From the NCBI GenBank assembly GCA_965212085.1, contig OZ243042.1, positions 124,001 through 188,000 on the forward strand: 64,000 nucleotides of DNA. Reading direction: 5' to 3'. This DNA is from JAHRAW01 sp965212085. Lineage in GTDB: Bacteria > Pseudomonadota > Gammaproteobacteria > Arenicellales > Poriferihabitantaceae. Positions 17,416-29,169 of the stretch are shown one piece after another; the first letter of the stretch is position 1; each line of letters begins with the position of its first letter. A program made the position numbers and the translations under genes. The notes under the pieces are model-generated. The model made no database searches and had not been told where the DNA came from. It was given only the letters and a program-made list of their open reading frames with translations.

Positions 17416-17898
17416 TCAGCCATAACGGACGCTCAAAATCTCGTACATCCGTTTTCCGGCGGGCGCGTCCACTTCTATTTCATCGCCTTCCTGCTTGCCG
17501 ATGAGGGCGCGGCCGATGGGGGAGTTGGTGGAGATTCGCCCTTGCTCAAGGTCGGCTTCGAGGTGGCCCACCAGTTGGTAGGTGACCTCATCGCCCTTGT
17601 GGGCGTCGTATAACCCCACCGTCGCGCCGAACACCACCCGGCCATCCGCGCCGATCTTCGCCGGGTCAATGACTTCGGCGATGGCGAGGCTGGATTCCAG
17701 TTGGCCGATGCGCCCCTCGATGAATCCCTGCTGCTCCCGGGCGGCGTCGTATTCGGCGTTTTCCGAAAGGTCGCCGTGGGCGCGGGCTTCGGCGATGGCG
17801 TCTATGGCCCTGGGGCGTTCCACGCTTTTCAGGCGCTTCAACTCGGCGCGAAGCTGCTCGGCACCGGCGCGGGTCAGAATTACTCGTTCGGTGTTCAT
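17416..17898 (-). CDS. greA: Transcription elongation factor GreA
   Basis: 160 residues, the usual length. The N-terminal coiled coil (about 1-75, with RPRAIDAIAEARAHGDLSENAEYDAAREQQ) carries the acidic DLSENAEYD tip that enters the RNA polymerase secondary channel. The C-terminal FKBP-like domain follows, ending YEILSVRYG. GreA stimulates transcript cleavage in backtracked complexes. In many gammaproteobacteria greA lies next to carAB; here carAB is about 2.6 kb away on the other strand. Confidence 0.96.
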   Translation of the reverse strand: MNTERVILTRAGAEQLRAELKRLKSVERPRAIDAIAEARAHGDLSENAEYDAAREQQGFIEGRIGQLESSLAIAEVIDPAKIGADGRVVFGATVGLYDAHKGDEVTYQLVGHLEADLEQGRISTNSPIGRALIGKQEGDEIEVDAPAGKRMYEILSVRYG

Positions 17899-17905
17899 GG
17901 TCGCT

Positions 17906-17970
17906 CTTCCCGAATGCGATGAAACAAACGGTCGCTAACGCTCCCTATTTTTCTATCGTCCGGGAATGAC
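17906..17970 (+). repeat. Family C palindromic element upstream of greA
   Basis: It starts CTTCCCGAATGCGATGAAAC and ends TCTATCGTCCGGGAATGAC, matching 13991-14058 and the inverted copy 41548-41611. It lies directly upstream of the greA start, so it may sit in the greA leader. Confidence 0.8.
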
Positions 17971-17981
17971 GGGGGATTTTT

Positions 17982-18052
17982 CATACTGTCAGTAAAATAG
18001 TGAACATCTACAATTCCCGCAAAAAACCCGCCCCGGCTTGAACGGGGGCGGG
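17982..18052 (+). repeat. Composite repeat: module A plus D arm
   Basis: Module A (CAGTAAAATAGTGAACATCTACAA, about 17989-18012) is followed by a D arm (GGCTTGAACGGGGGCGGG, 18035-18052). The D arm doubles as the minus-strand terminator described next. Confidence 0.8.
18021..18052 (-). terminator. Rho-independent terminator of the orphan binding-protein gene
   Basis: On the minus strand an 8-bp stem (CCCGCCCC/GGGGCGGG) closes a 10-base loop and is followed by TTTTTT (18026-18021). It starts 40 bases after the stop codon of the gene at 18092. The terminator is part of the dispersed repeat, so repeats serve as terminators here. Confidence 0.85.
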
Positions 18053-18091
18053 AGACATGACAACAGTGAAAAACTCAGCAGCCACGGCCAC

Positions 18092-19306
18092 CTACAATTT
18101 ACACGCCCCGACGTAGGTATCCTGATGGTTTTCATACACGGTCTCAATCACTTTGGTGGTCCAGTTGCCGTCGGCATCGGCCACCACTTCGCGCAGGTAG
18201 AAATTTTGCACCGGCAGGTGGTTCTTGCCGTAGGTGTAAGCGCCGCGAACCGAGGCGTAGTCGGCTTTTTCCATGGCCGCGCGCAGCGCGTCTGCGTCGC
18301 CCAGGTCGCCGCCGGTGGCGCGCAGGGCGCTGTCAATGAGCATGATGCTGTCGTAGGACTGCGCGGCGTAGAAGGACGGGTAGCCGCCGTGTTTGGCCTT
18401 GAAGTCGCCGACGAATTTCCGGTTGGCGGGGTTGTCGAGGTCCGGCCCCCAGAACATGGTGCTCTTGGAGCCGAGCACGCCTTGCATCTTGGCGGCCTGG
18501 AATTTCGGCAGGGAAATGGAGTCCACCGTAAAGACGCTGTAAAGCGGCAGGCTTTCCCGCAGCCCGGCCTGCTGGTACTGCTTGATGAACGCGCCACCGG
18601 CGCTGCCCGGATAGAAAATGAACAACCCACCGGCGCCGGAGGCTTTGGCCTTGGCGAGTTCCGCGGAAAAGTCCAGTTGCTTGTCCTTGCCCCACTTGGT
18701 CAGGTCCTTGCCCACCACCGCGCCGTTGAAGGTGCGCTCGACGCCGGCCGCCATATTCTTGCCCGCCGCGTAGTTGGGCACCATGACGTACAATGATTTT
18801 ACCCCCTGCCGGTTCAAGACCTCGCCCATGGCCATCGGCGTCTGGTCGTTTTGCCAGGAAGTGGAAAAGAAATTTTTGTGGCAGCCCTTGCCCGCGAGTT
18901 GCGAAGGGCCGGCGTTGGAGCTGATCAAAAACTTGCCGGCGTCGAGAACGGTTTTGCTCGAGGCCAGCAGCACGTGGGACCAGATGTAGCCGGCGACAAA
19001 ATCCACGCCGTCCTTTTTCACCAGTTTGTCGGTTTTTTGTTTGCCGATTTCGGGCTTGAAGCCGTCGTCCTCAAAGAGGATCTCAATGTCCCGGCCCGCC
19101 ATTTTGCCGCCGAGGTGCTTCACCGCAAGGTTCACGGCATTTTGCATGTCCTCGCCGATGACCCCGGCCGGCGTGGTCAGCGTGGTCACGAAACCAATTT
19201 TGACGCTGTCCGGATCGCGCTTCACCAGCTGGTTGGCGACGACGGCGGCAACGATGAACGCGACGGCGACGATACCCGCCAACGCAAGTTTAGTATTTTT
19301 GGTCAT
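18092..19306 (-). CDS. Branched-chain-amino-acid-type ABC substrate-binding protein, orphan
   Basis: 404 residues from the ATG at 19306, preceded by AGGAGA. The N-terminus (about 7-26) is a hydrophobic helix that may be a signal peptide or an uncleaved anchor. The rest is a type I periplasmic binding fold (Peripla_BP_6): KIGFVTTLTTPAGVIGEDMQNAVNLAV, IEILFEDDGFKPEIGKQKTDKLV and QSYDSIMLIDSAL. No permease or ATPase genes are adjacent, and a terminator follows, so it is transcribed alone. The ligand may be an amide, amino acid or aromatic acid; the sequence does not tell. Confidence 0.85.
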   Translation of the reverse strand: MTKNTKLALAGIVAVAFIVAAVVANQLVKRDPDSVKIGFVTTLTTPAGVIGEDMQNAVNLAVKHLGGKMAGRDIEILFEDDGFKPEIGKQKTDKLVKKDGVDFVAGYIWSHVLLASSKTVLDAGKFLISSNAGPSQLAGKGCHKNFFSTSWQNDQTPMAMGEVLNRQGVKSLYVMVPNYAAGKNMAAGVERTFNGAVVGKDLTKWGKDKQLDFSAELAKAKASGAGGLFIFYPGSAGGAFIKQYQQAGLRESLPLYSVFTVDSISLPKFQAAKMQGVLGSKSTMFWGPDLDNPANRKFVGDFKAKHGGYPSFYAAQSYDSIMLIDSALRATGGDLGDADALRAAMEKADYASVRGAYTYGKNHLPVQNFYLREVVADADGNWTTKVIETVYENHQDTYVGACKL

Positions 19307-19435
19307 GCCCGGTCTCCTGATGATGGGTCGTTGGAAAACAAGTTGCGAAACAACCAATAATTGTAACCCGGCATCCGGGGCCGCGCAACGGCGAGCGGAT
19401 GGTATTTCCCGCGCCGCCACTACCGGAACGCAAGC

Positions 19436-20188
19436 CTACTTGAATTTCCGCAAAGTCTGTTTGGTGAAATCGCTCAACACCAACCGCCCGCTGATGGCCG
19501 CCCGTTGCGCCAGCAGTTCATCCCAGTGTTCGGCATCCTGCCAGAAGGCGCGTTTTATTTCGCGCAACGCTTCCGGGTTGCAGCCCGCCAACTTTTTCGC
19601 CAGTGATTGCACGGCGTCATCGAGCGCCTCGATAGAATCCAGCACCTGCGCGTACAATCCTTTCTGCCGCGCCCATTCGGCGTCGTAAAAAGAAGCGGCG
19701 TCAATGGCCAGTTGCGACGCCGCGCTCACCCCCAGTTTGCGCTCCACCGCCGGACCCACCACAAACGGCCCGAGGCCGATGCTCAGTTCGCTGAGTTTGA
19801 TGGCGGCGTGTTTGCTCGCCAGGCAATAGTCCACCGCCGCCGCCAGCCCGACCCCGCCCCCCACGGCCTTGCCCTGCACGCGCCCGATGATCAGTTTGGG
19901 GCACTTGCGCATGGCGTTGATGACATCGGCAAAACCGCGAAAAAACCGTTCCCCGCTTTCGGCGTCTTTGATATTAACCAACTCATCAAAACTCGCCCCG
20001 GCACAAAACGTCCGCTCGCCGCCACTTCCCAGGATGATGACCTTGACCCCGTGGTCGGCACCGGCCCGCGCAATGCACCCCGCCAGTTTTTCCAAAATAT
20101 CACCGGGCAGGCTGTTGTGCGCCGGATGAAAAAACTCGATGGTGGCGATGGCGTTTTGGGTGTGTTGTTTTACGTAGGATTGAGTCAT
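19436..20188 (-). CDS. Enoyl-CoA hydratase/isomerase (crotonase) family protein
   Basis: 250 residues from the ATG at 20188. The crotonase core is visible. ERTFCAGASFDEL and GKAVGGGVGLAAAVDYCLAS supply the two backbone amides of the oxyanion hole. SELSIGLGPFVVGPAVERKLG lies in the usual position of the catalytic acids. Glu and Gly residues there suggest a hydratase, but I cannot assign the substrate. The C-terminal helix ends in a basic tail. It is divergent from carAB and 129 bases from the binding-protein gene on the same strand. Confidence 0.8.
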   Translation of the reverse strand: MTQSYVKQHTQNAIATIEFFHPAHNSLPGDILEKLAGCIARAGADHGVKVIILGSGGERTFCAGASFDELVNIKDAESGERFFRGFADVINAMRKCPKLIIGRVQGKAVGGGVGLAAAVDYCLASKHAAIKLSELSIGLGPFVVGPAVERKLGVSAASQLAIDAASFYDAEWARQKGLYAQVLDSIEALDDAVQSLAKKLAGCNPEALREIKRAFWQDAEHWDELLAQRAAISGRLVLSDFTKQTLRKFK

Positions 20189-20317
20189 GGCGGTTCGGGC
20201 CTGTGTGCGGCAAACAAGCATAAATCGTCCGTTGTCGGGGCGCAATGCGTTGTAACAAATCCGCCGCTGCATAAACCCAGATACATTATGGCACTCCCCG
20301 AACCAGGAGGAGAAGCC

Positions 20318-20356
20318 ATGCAAATCCGGTCTATCGGCCACCGGATAAGGAGGTGA
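20318..20356 (+). CDS. Arg-rich leader peptide of carAB (12 residues)
   Basis: ATG at 20318 with a strong AGGAGGAGA Shine-Dalgarno (20305-20313) encodes MQIRSIGHRIRR and stops at TGA 20354-20356. Four of 12 residues are Arg, and the last two sense codons are tandem AGG, a rare Arg codon in many proteobacteria. The coding region itself holds a 7-bp hairpin (ATCCGGT 20324-20330, ACCGGAT 20340-20346). It is the first reading frame in the leader of carAB, which supplies carbamoyl phosphate to arginine and pyrimidine synthesis. This fits a ribosome-mediated attenuation peptide. Confidence 0.65.
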   Translation: MQIRSIGHRIRR

Positions 20357-20406
20357 AAAAGGCCGGAAATATTCTGGACTGAACACCCACATAGCAGTAA
20401 AATCAG

Positions 20407-20467
20407 CCCCGTTATGACCGATCAAACGGGGAGAAACCGGAAACCGAAACCGGGTTCTCCCCTTTTT
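20407..20467 (+). promoter_or_regulatory. carAB attenuator: terminator and competing antiterminator
   Basis: The terminator stem pairs GGGGAGAAACCGG (20428-20440) with CCGGGTTCTCCCC (20450-20462), with one mismatch, and is followed by TTTTT (20463-20467). A mutually exclusive stem pairs CCCCGTT (20407-20413) with AACGGGG (20425-20431), which takes the first four bases of the terminator. The terminator ends just before the carA ribosome-binding site. It therefore acts on carAB transcripts, since the gene on its other side points away. Confidence 0.75.
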
Positions 20468-20480
20468 GCAGGAGAAACCG

Positions 20481-21606
20481 TTGACCAACCAAGCGTTACT
20501 CATCCTTGAAGACGGCACGGTCTTTCGGGGCGCGTCGGTTGGTGCCGATGGGATGAGTAGCGGCGAGGTGGTTTTCAACACCGCCATCACCGGCTATCAG
20601 GAAATTCTCACCGACCCGTCCTACGCGCGGCAGTTGGTGACGCTCACCTGCCCCCACGTCGGCAACGCCGGCGCCACGGCGGAAGACCAGGAGTCGCGGG
20701 GGGTGTTTTGCGCCGGACTGATCGTCAAGGATATTCCGCCCCTGCACAGCAACTGGCGCGCGCAATGGAGCCTGCCCGCGTATCTCGTGAAGCACGGCGT
20801 GGTCGCCATCAGCGGCATTGACACGCGCAAACTGACCCGCTTGATTCGCAGCAAAGGCGCGCAGAGCGGCTGCATCGCCGCCGGCCCGTCGCCGGATGCG
20901 GAACTCGCCCTCAAAGCGGCGAAGGAGTTTCCCGGCCTCGGCGGTATGGACCTCGCCCAAGCGGTGAGCAGCGAACGGGCATATGCCTGGGGCGAAGGGA
21001 GCTGGCGCCTCGATCAAGGTTACGGGCCGGCGCCGCCGTCCAGGTTCAAAGTGGTGGCCTGCGATTACGGCGTCAAGCACAACCTCCTGCGCCTGCTCGC
21101 CGACCACGGCTGCGACATCACCGTGGTGCCGGCCCGGACCGGCGCCAAACAAATCATGGCGCATCAACCGGACGGCGTGTTTTTATCCAACGGCCCCGGC
21201 GACCCGGAGCCGTGCGATTACGCCATCGCCGCCATCGGCGACCTCGTTGAGCGGGAAATCCCGGTGTTCGGCATCTGCCTCGGCCATCAACTGCTGGCAT
21301 TGGCGAGCGGCGGCAAAACCGAAAAAATGAAGTTCGGGCACCACGGCGCAAACCACCCGGTGCGCGACCTCGACAGCGGGCGGGTATTGATCACCAGCCA
21401 GAACCACGGCTTTGCGGTGCGGGAATCCGCTCTTCCCGAACGCCTGCGAATCACCCACCGCTCGTTGTTCGACGGCACCATCCAGGGATTGGAACGGCGC
21501 GACAAACCGGCGTTTTCGTTCCAGGGACACCCCGAAGCCAGCCCCGGCCCCCACGACGCCGGCGGCCTGTTCGAGCGCTTCATCGTCATGATGCAGGCCA
21601 ATGCCC

Positions 21607-21614
<8 letters not shown>
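20481..21614 (+). CDS. carA: Carbamoyl-phosphate synthase small chain
   Basis: 377 residues from a TTG at 20481, placed 6 bases after AGGAG (20470-20474). An alternative TTG at 20466 lies inside the terminator T-run, and family members start at this point with ALLILEDGT. The N-terminal domain (FNTAITGYQEILTDPSYARQ) is followed by a class I glutamine amidotransferase domain. That domain has the nucleophile in PVFGICLGHQ (about Cys265) and the His/Glu in QGHPEASPGPHDA (about 347). It feeds ammonia from glutamine to CarB. The stop overlaps the carB start region. Confidence 0.97.
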
Positions 21615-24864
<3,250 letters not shown>

Positions 24865-24894
24865 GTTTGTTTTCCGTTATTTTTTTTTTCCGAC

Positions 24895-24954
24895 AGGATT
24901 CCCGAGTACGCAAGTGTCCGAGCCGCTTGCGCGGGGACAAGCCGCGACCTGTAC
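24895..24954 (+). repeat. Half copy of family B joined to a degenerate palindrome P
   Basis: GGATTCCCGAGTACGCAAGTGTCCG matches one half of the family B elements. It runs straight into GGGGACAAGCCGCGACCTGTAC, a diverged palindrome P. The chimera lies between the convergent carB and fumarase beta genes; no other feature is visible there apart from a T9 run near 24881. Confidence 0.7.
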
Positions 24955-24973
24955 ACTTCGATGAGTCAACTAT

Positions 24974-25714
24974 CTAATCCCCTTGCTTTTTACCGCCCTG
25001 AATCAACTCGTCGGTGCGGTCGTCGGTTTCGCCGAAGCGGCTCAGGGCGGGGGCTTTGAGGCCGCGGTACAGGGCTTCGATATTGGCGTTGACCCGCGCG
25101 CCTTCCTGTTCAAACAGGCTGTTGCCGGCGAGGTCGCTTTCCACCAGGAACGGGCCGAAGTTTTCGACCTCAAACACCCACAGGGCCTGGGCGTTGCCCA
25201 GTTCCTCGACCCAGAAAACGTCCAGCACCCGCTTGATTCCCCGGCCCAGCAGGGCGCCGGTTCCGTAGCCCACGGTGGTCAGGTACAAGGCTTTGGCGGG
25301 CACGAACAAGTCCTGGTAGTCGCGCCCGGTCATGCCGCCTTTGCCGATGATGAGGTTGGCGCCGGATACTTCGAACCACGCTTTCATCCATTTGGAAAAG
25401 CGGAAACTGGCGGTGGCGGTTACGCCGCCGACTTTGCAGCTGCCGTCGGCGTGGATGGCGGCGGCCGGGGAGCAGTGGAAGTTGGTCTTGCTCAGGGCCG
25501 GCAGGTTTGCGGGGATGGCGACGCCATCCTCGATCACGCGCTTGTACACGCCTTCCCGGCCGGTATAGATGATTCCGTCGAGGTACACCACCGAGCCGAT
25601 GGCGAGTTTGGCGAGATCATCGGTGGTGGCGGGGAGGGTGAGCCGGGTGGGGGCGAGGGATGGCCTTGCCGATGGCTTGGCGGATGATTTGCCCGGTGTT
25701 TTGGCGGATGTCAT
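24974..25714 (-). CDS. Class I fumarate hydratase/tartrate dehydratase-type beta subunit
   Basis: 246 residues from the ATG at 25714, which overlaps the alpha-subunit stop by 4 bases. After a Lys/Ser/Pro-rich N-terminus it shows the Fumerase_C fold: GSVVYLDGIIYTGREGVYKR, CSPAAAI and IIGKGGMTG. Together with the alpha subunit it forms an oxygen-sensitive [4Fe-4S] hydro-lyase. The context (SDH/FRD operon) points to fumarate hydration to L-malate rather than L-tartrate dehydration. Confidence 0.85.
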   Translation of the reverse strand: MTSAKTPGKSSAKPSARPSLAPTRLTLPATTDDLAKLAIGSVVYLDGIIYTGREGVYKRVIEDGVAIPANLPALSKTNFHCSPAAAIHADGSCKVGGVTATASFRFSKWMKAWFEVSGANLIIGKGGMTGRDYQDLFVPAKALYLTTVGYGTGALLGRGIKRVLDVFWVEELGNAQALWVFEVENFGPFLVESDLAGNSLFEQEGARVNANIEALYRGLKAPALSRFGETDDRTDELIQGGKKQGD

Positions 25715-26640
25715 TCGATGGTTTCCCGGCGGCTGTAGGGCGAGAACCATCGCGGGTCGGTGCGGTATTGGGGTGCGCCGCCGGGGCGGATGCGCACCGT
25801 GGCCCGCCGGGACGACAGGCAGAAGGTGTGCACGCTCATGGGCATGCCGCCGGTGTGGGTGTGGCCCACTTCTATGTGCAGGTCGGCGACCATGGAGCGT
25901 CCGACGAAGCCCATCGGCCCCATGCCGATGCCGTTGCCGAGTTCCTTCAACTCCAGTTCCAGGCGGGCGATTTCCGGGTCGGGGTGGCGGTCGCCCACCA
26001 CCCGCAGGCAGGCGGCCTGTTTGCCGAGCACCATGCATGCGTCCTTGGAGCCGCCCAGCCCGATGCCGACGATGGCCGGTTGGCAGGCCAGCCCGCGCTT
26101 GCCGAAGGCTATGAGGGTGTCCAGCAGAAACCGCTTGATGCCGTCAATGCCGTCGCCGGGAAACAGCATGCGGTAGTCGGTGCCGAACAACCCGCCCTTG
26201 TGCACGGCGGTGAGTTCCAGCCAGTCGGCTTGCGGCTCGAAGCTCCAGTCAATTTCCGGGGCGTTGATGCCGACGTTGTTGTTGGGGTCGGTGCGCCACA
26301 ACGGATGCACGCGGTTGGGGCGCAGGGGGATGTCGTGGGTGGCGCGCGCGGTGGCCGAGCGCAGGGCTTTTTCCAGGGCCACGAAGCCGCCTTCGATGCG
26401 CGCCTCGTTGCCGACCTTGACGTAGTAGCGCGGCAGGCCGGTGTCGGCGCACATCGGCCGCCGGTCTGCGGTGGCGGCGGCGTAGTTGTCGAGCATGGTG
26501 TTGAGGACGAAGCACGAGAGCTCGTTGTCCTCGTCCGCGGCCATGGCGGCCAGGGAGCTGCGGTAGTCTTCCGGGATGTCAATGGCGGCGTTTTCCATCA
26601 CCCGGAGCGCCGCTTGTTCGATGCTTTGGTAACTGATCAT
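25711..26640 (-). CDS. Class I fumarate hydratase/tartrate dehydratase-type alpha subunit
   Basis: 309 residues. The Fumerase domain carries three conserved Cys that would ligate the [4Fe-4S] cluster: in RPMCADTG (about 83), GSKDACMV (about 200) and HTFCLSSRRA (about 285). Two-subunit forms are common in archaea and many bacteria, in contrast to the fused FumA/FumB of E. coli. Its start overlaps the stop of the SDH/FRD flavoprotein gene, so the enzyme that makes fumarate and the enzyme that uses it are translationally coupled. Confidence 0.88.
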   Translation of the reverse strand: MISYQSIEQAALRVMENAAIDIPEDYRSSLAAMAADEDNELSCFVLNTMLDNYAAATADRRPMCADTGLPRYYVKVGNEARIEGGFVALEKALRSATARATHDIPLRPNRVHPLWRTDPNNNVGINAPEIDWSFEPQADWLELTAVHKGGLFGTDYRMLFPGDGIDGIKRFLLDTLIAFGKRGLACQPAIVGIGLGGSKDACMVLGKQAACLRVVGDRHPDPEIARLELELKELGNGIGMGPMGFVGRSMVADLHIEVGHTHTGGMPMSVHTFCLSSRRATVRIRPGGAPQYRTDPRWFSPYSRRETIE

Positions 26641-28445
26641 GTCGCTGCCGTGGGGACCGGGGTTTGCCGCTGCGCCGGAATTTCCCGGCCCGGTTCGGCG
26701 ATGAGGCTTTCCCCCGGCTTGACGATTGTAAACGCCACCGGCTGTTGGGTCACCTCGATGGGATGCTCCGACTGCCCGGCGTGCGCACGGGCCACGGTAA
26801 AGTGCGACGGGTTCAGCGTCCCGCTATGGGGGAAGTCCTCGCGGAAATGCGCGCCTCGGGAGTTCTCGCGGTCCAGCGCCGCCCGCGCGATGACTTCCGA
26901 GACCTCGATCAGGTTGCGCAGGTTCAGCCAGTCGTGCCACGACAGGTTGAACGCGGGGTTGGCGTCGGCCACGCCGGTTTCCAGGAGCGCCGCCCGCAGC
27001 GCGCCGAGTTTCGCAAGCCCCCGGCGCAAGCCCGGTTCGCTGCGCAGGACGCCGACCTCCCGCCACATCACGTCCATCAACTCCCGGCGCAGGTCGTTGA
27101 GGTTGCCGGCGGATTGGCCGGCTTGGCCTGCCTGACGAAACGGCCGCCGGGCGTTTTCAATTTCCGCTGCAATGCGCCCGGCGTCCGGCTCCGGCAAGCG
27201 CGTTTGCGCGGCGGCGTGGCGGGCCATCTGCTCGCCGGCGATGCCGCCGTAGACGGTGGAGTTGGCGACCCCGTTGCCGCCCAGGCGGTTGGCGCCATGG
27301 GCGCCGCCGGCGTCTTCACCGGCGACGAACAAACCCGGCATCTCGGTGAAGGTGTCGGCGTCGCACACCACCCCGCCCATGAGGTAGTGGGCGGTGGGCA
27401 CCACTTCCACGCGCCCGGCGGCGAGGTCGAAACCGCAGTCCGCACAGCGTTTGACCATGCCGGGGAACTGAGCGCGGACATGCTCAGCGCCGAGATGCCC
27501 CATGGAAATGTACACGCCGCCGTTGGGCGTGGTGTGGCCGGCGCGCATTTCGGCGTAGATGGCGCGGCTGACGATGTCGCGCGTGGCGCGCTCGCCGCCG
27601 GCGTCGTAGTCAAACATAAAGCGCCGCCCGGCGCCGTTCAAGAGGTGTCCGCCGGCGCCGCGCAAACCCTCTTCCAGCACCGTGCCGGTCATGCGCGTGT
27701 CGCCGCCCGCCAGCAGGCCGGTGGGGTGAAACTGCACCATCTCCATATCCCGCAGCGGCAACCCGAGGCGCAAGGCCATGGCCGGCCCGTCCATGGATTT
27801 ATCCCCGGACGGGGTGTGGTAGCGGTACATGCTCGGCCCGCCGCCGGTGGCCAGCAGCACCGCGCCGGCGCGCACGAATCGGAACCCCCCGGTGCGCATG
27901 TTGATGAGCAAAGCGCCGCATAACCGCTCGCTCCGCGCGCACGGAATCAGGGCCACGGCGCGATGTTCTTCGAGGCGCTCAAGGCGCTCGGCGGGCAGGG
28001 CCATGACCTGCTCCATCAGCCGGTTCATAATCTCGATGCCGGTCAAGTCGCCCTTGTGCACGGTGCGGTCAAAACTCTGCCCGGCGAAGGCCTTTTGGCG
28101 GATGCTGCCGTCCGGGTTGCGGTCGAAAAAACAGCCCAGTTGGTTTTCCAGTTGGCGGACGCGGATGATCGCGGTTTCGCACAAACGCCACGCCATATCC
28201 TGATGGGGCAGCCATTTGCCGCCTTCAATGGTGTCCATAAAATGACGCTCCACCGAGTCCCCGGGGCCGAGGGCGGCGTTGTAGCCGCCTTGCACCATGC
28301 GCGTACAGCCGCACTTGCCGATCAGTCCTTTGGCGGCCAGGGTGATTTTCAAGTCGCGGTTGGTCTGCCGGGCGTGCAGGGCGGCGAACAGGCCGGCGCC
28401 GCCGCTGCCGAGGATCAGGATGTCGGTGTCGCCGGATTCGTACAT
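26637..28445 (-). CDS. Succinate dehydrogenase/fumarate reductase flavoprotein subunit
   Basis: 602 residues from the ATG at 28445. The FAD motif ILGSGGAGLFAALHA is near residue 11. Catalytic elements are present: VQFHPTGL, ATRDIVSRA (Arg), PTAHYLMGG (His) and HGANRLGGNG (Arg). At the place where SdhA/FrdA carry the His that binds FAD covalently (SHTVAAxGG), this protein has GCTRMVQGG, with Cys in the His position. FAD may therefore be bound non-covalently. The direction (succinate oxidation or fumarate reduction) cannot be read from sequence. The fumarase genes follow directly. Confidence 0.88.
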   Translation of the reverse strand: MYESGDTDILILGSGGAGLFAALHARQTNRDLKITLAAKGLIGKCGCTRMVQGGYNAALGPGDSVERHFMDTIEGGKWLPHQDMAWRLCETAIIRVRQLENQLGCFFDRNPDGSIRQKAFAGQSFDRTVHKGDLTGIEIMNRLMEQVMALPAERLERLEEHRAVALIPCARSERLCGALLINMRTGGFRFVRAGAVLLATGGGPSMYRYHTPSGDKSMDGPAMALRLGLPLRDMEMVQFHPTGLLAGGDTRMTGTVLEEGLRGAGGHLLNGAGRRFMFDYDAGGERATRDIVSRAIYAEMRAGHTTPNGGVYISMGHLGAEHVRAQFPGMVKRCADCGFDLAAGRVEVVPTAHYLMGGVVCDADTFTEMPGLFVAGEDAGGAHGANRLGGNGVANSTVYGGIAGEQMARHAAAQTRLPEPDAGRIAAEIENARRPFRQAGQAGQSAGNLNDLRRELMDVMWREVGVLRSEPGLRRGLAKLGALRAALLETGVADANPAFNLSWHDWLNLRNLIEVSEVIARAALDRENSRGAHFREDFPHSGTLNPSHFTVARAHAGQSEHPIEVTQQPVAFTIVKPGESLIAEPGREIPAQRQTPVPTAAT

Positions 28446-28462
28446 TTCAAAACGCCCGCATT

Positions 28463-28834
28463 TCAAAACGCCCGCAGCAAAAATCCGCAGGCGAGCAGGA
28501 ACGCCGCGGCGGCGGCAATCGCGGCCAGGGTTTTTTGCCGGTCGCGCCACGGCAGGAACTCCAGGACGAGGAGACGCAGCCCGCCGAACAGGTGAACCGC
28601 CAGCAAAAACACCAGGGCGAATTCCGCGAGTTTGACCGCCGGGTTGCGGGTCAAAACCAGGTAGCCGTAGAGGGCCGCGCCGTCGCGCACCGCCAGCCCC
28701 AGCACGTAAAAATGCAGCGGCAGAAACAACGCCAGCAGCAGGCCGGACAGGCGGTGCAGCAAAAAGGCGATCCACAACGATTGTTTGCGGTGGGCGTTGC
28801 CCGCCATTCGGTTCGTGTTCGTGCGCGTGTTCAT
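28463..28834 (-). CDS. SDH/FRD membrane anchor subunit (cytochrome b-type)
   Basis: 123 residues from the ATG at 28834, with three hydrophobic helices (about 20-45, 60-82, 98-120). The first contains SLWIAFLLHRLSGLLLALFLPLHFYVLG, with the HRLSG Ser/Arg quinone-site and His heme-ligand pattern of SdhC/FrdC. It lies between the other membrane subunit (2-base gap) and the flavoprotein gene. Confidence 0.78.
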   Translation of the reverse strand: MNTRTNTNRMAGNAHRKQSLWIAFLLHRLSGLLLALFLPLHFYVLGLAVRDGAALYGYLVLTRNPAVKLAEFALVFLLAVHLFGGLRLLVLEFLPWRDRQKTLAAIAAAAAFLLACGFLLRAF

Positions 28835-28836
28835 GT

Positions 28837-29169
28837 TCACGGCAGCACCACCGCCGCTACCGCGAAACTGCCCATGAATAGCAGCAGCAATCCGCTGAAC
28901 CACGTTAGCCCGTCGAGAAACGCGCCGCGCAAGTTGGCCCATTCAGATGCCACCACGCGGATGCCGATGGCGGCGTGCAGGGCGGCGGCGAGGACGAACA
29001 GTTGGTAGAAGACCCCGAACCAGATGCTGCCCTGGGTGCGCGAAAGAATTTCCGCGGCGTCCAGGCCGCCGTGGATGGCGTAAAAAATGCCGAGCAAGTG
29101 GGCGGCGGCCAGGGGTGCCATGATGACGGCGCTGAGTCGTTGTGCCAGAAACAGGCGCGGGCCGAGCAT
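28837..29169 (-). CDS. SDH/FRD second membrane anchor subunit
   Basis: 110 residues with three helices (about 8-30, 48-70, 84-108). Motifs are FLAQRLSAVIMAPLAAAHLLGI and LHAAIGIRVVASEWA, with candidate heme/quinone His residues at HLLG and LHAAIG. Its start follows the iron-sulfur subunit stop directly (stop at 29170-29172, start at 29169), as expected in a four-subunit complex. Confidence 0.75.
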   Translation of the reverse strand: MLGPRLFLAQRLSAVIMAPLAAAHLLGIFYAIHGGLDAAEILSRTQGSIWFGVFYQLFVLAAALHAAIGIRVVASEWANLRGAFLDGLTWFSGLLLLFMGSFAVAAVVLP

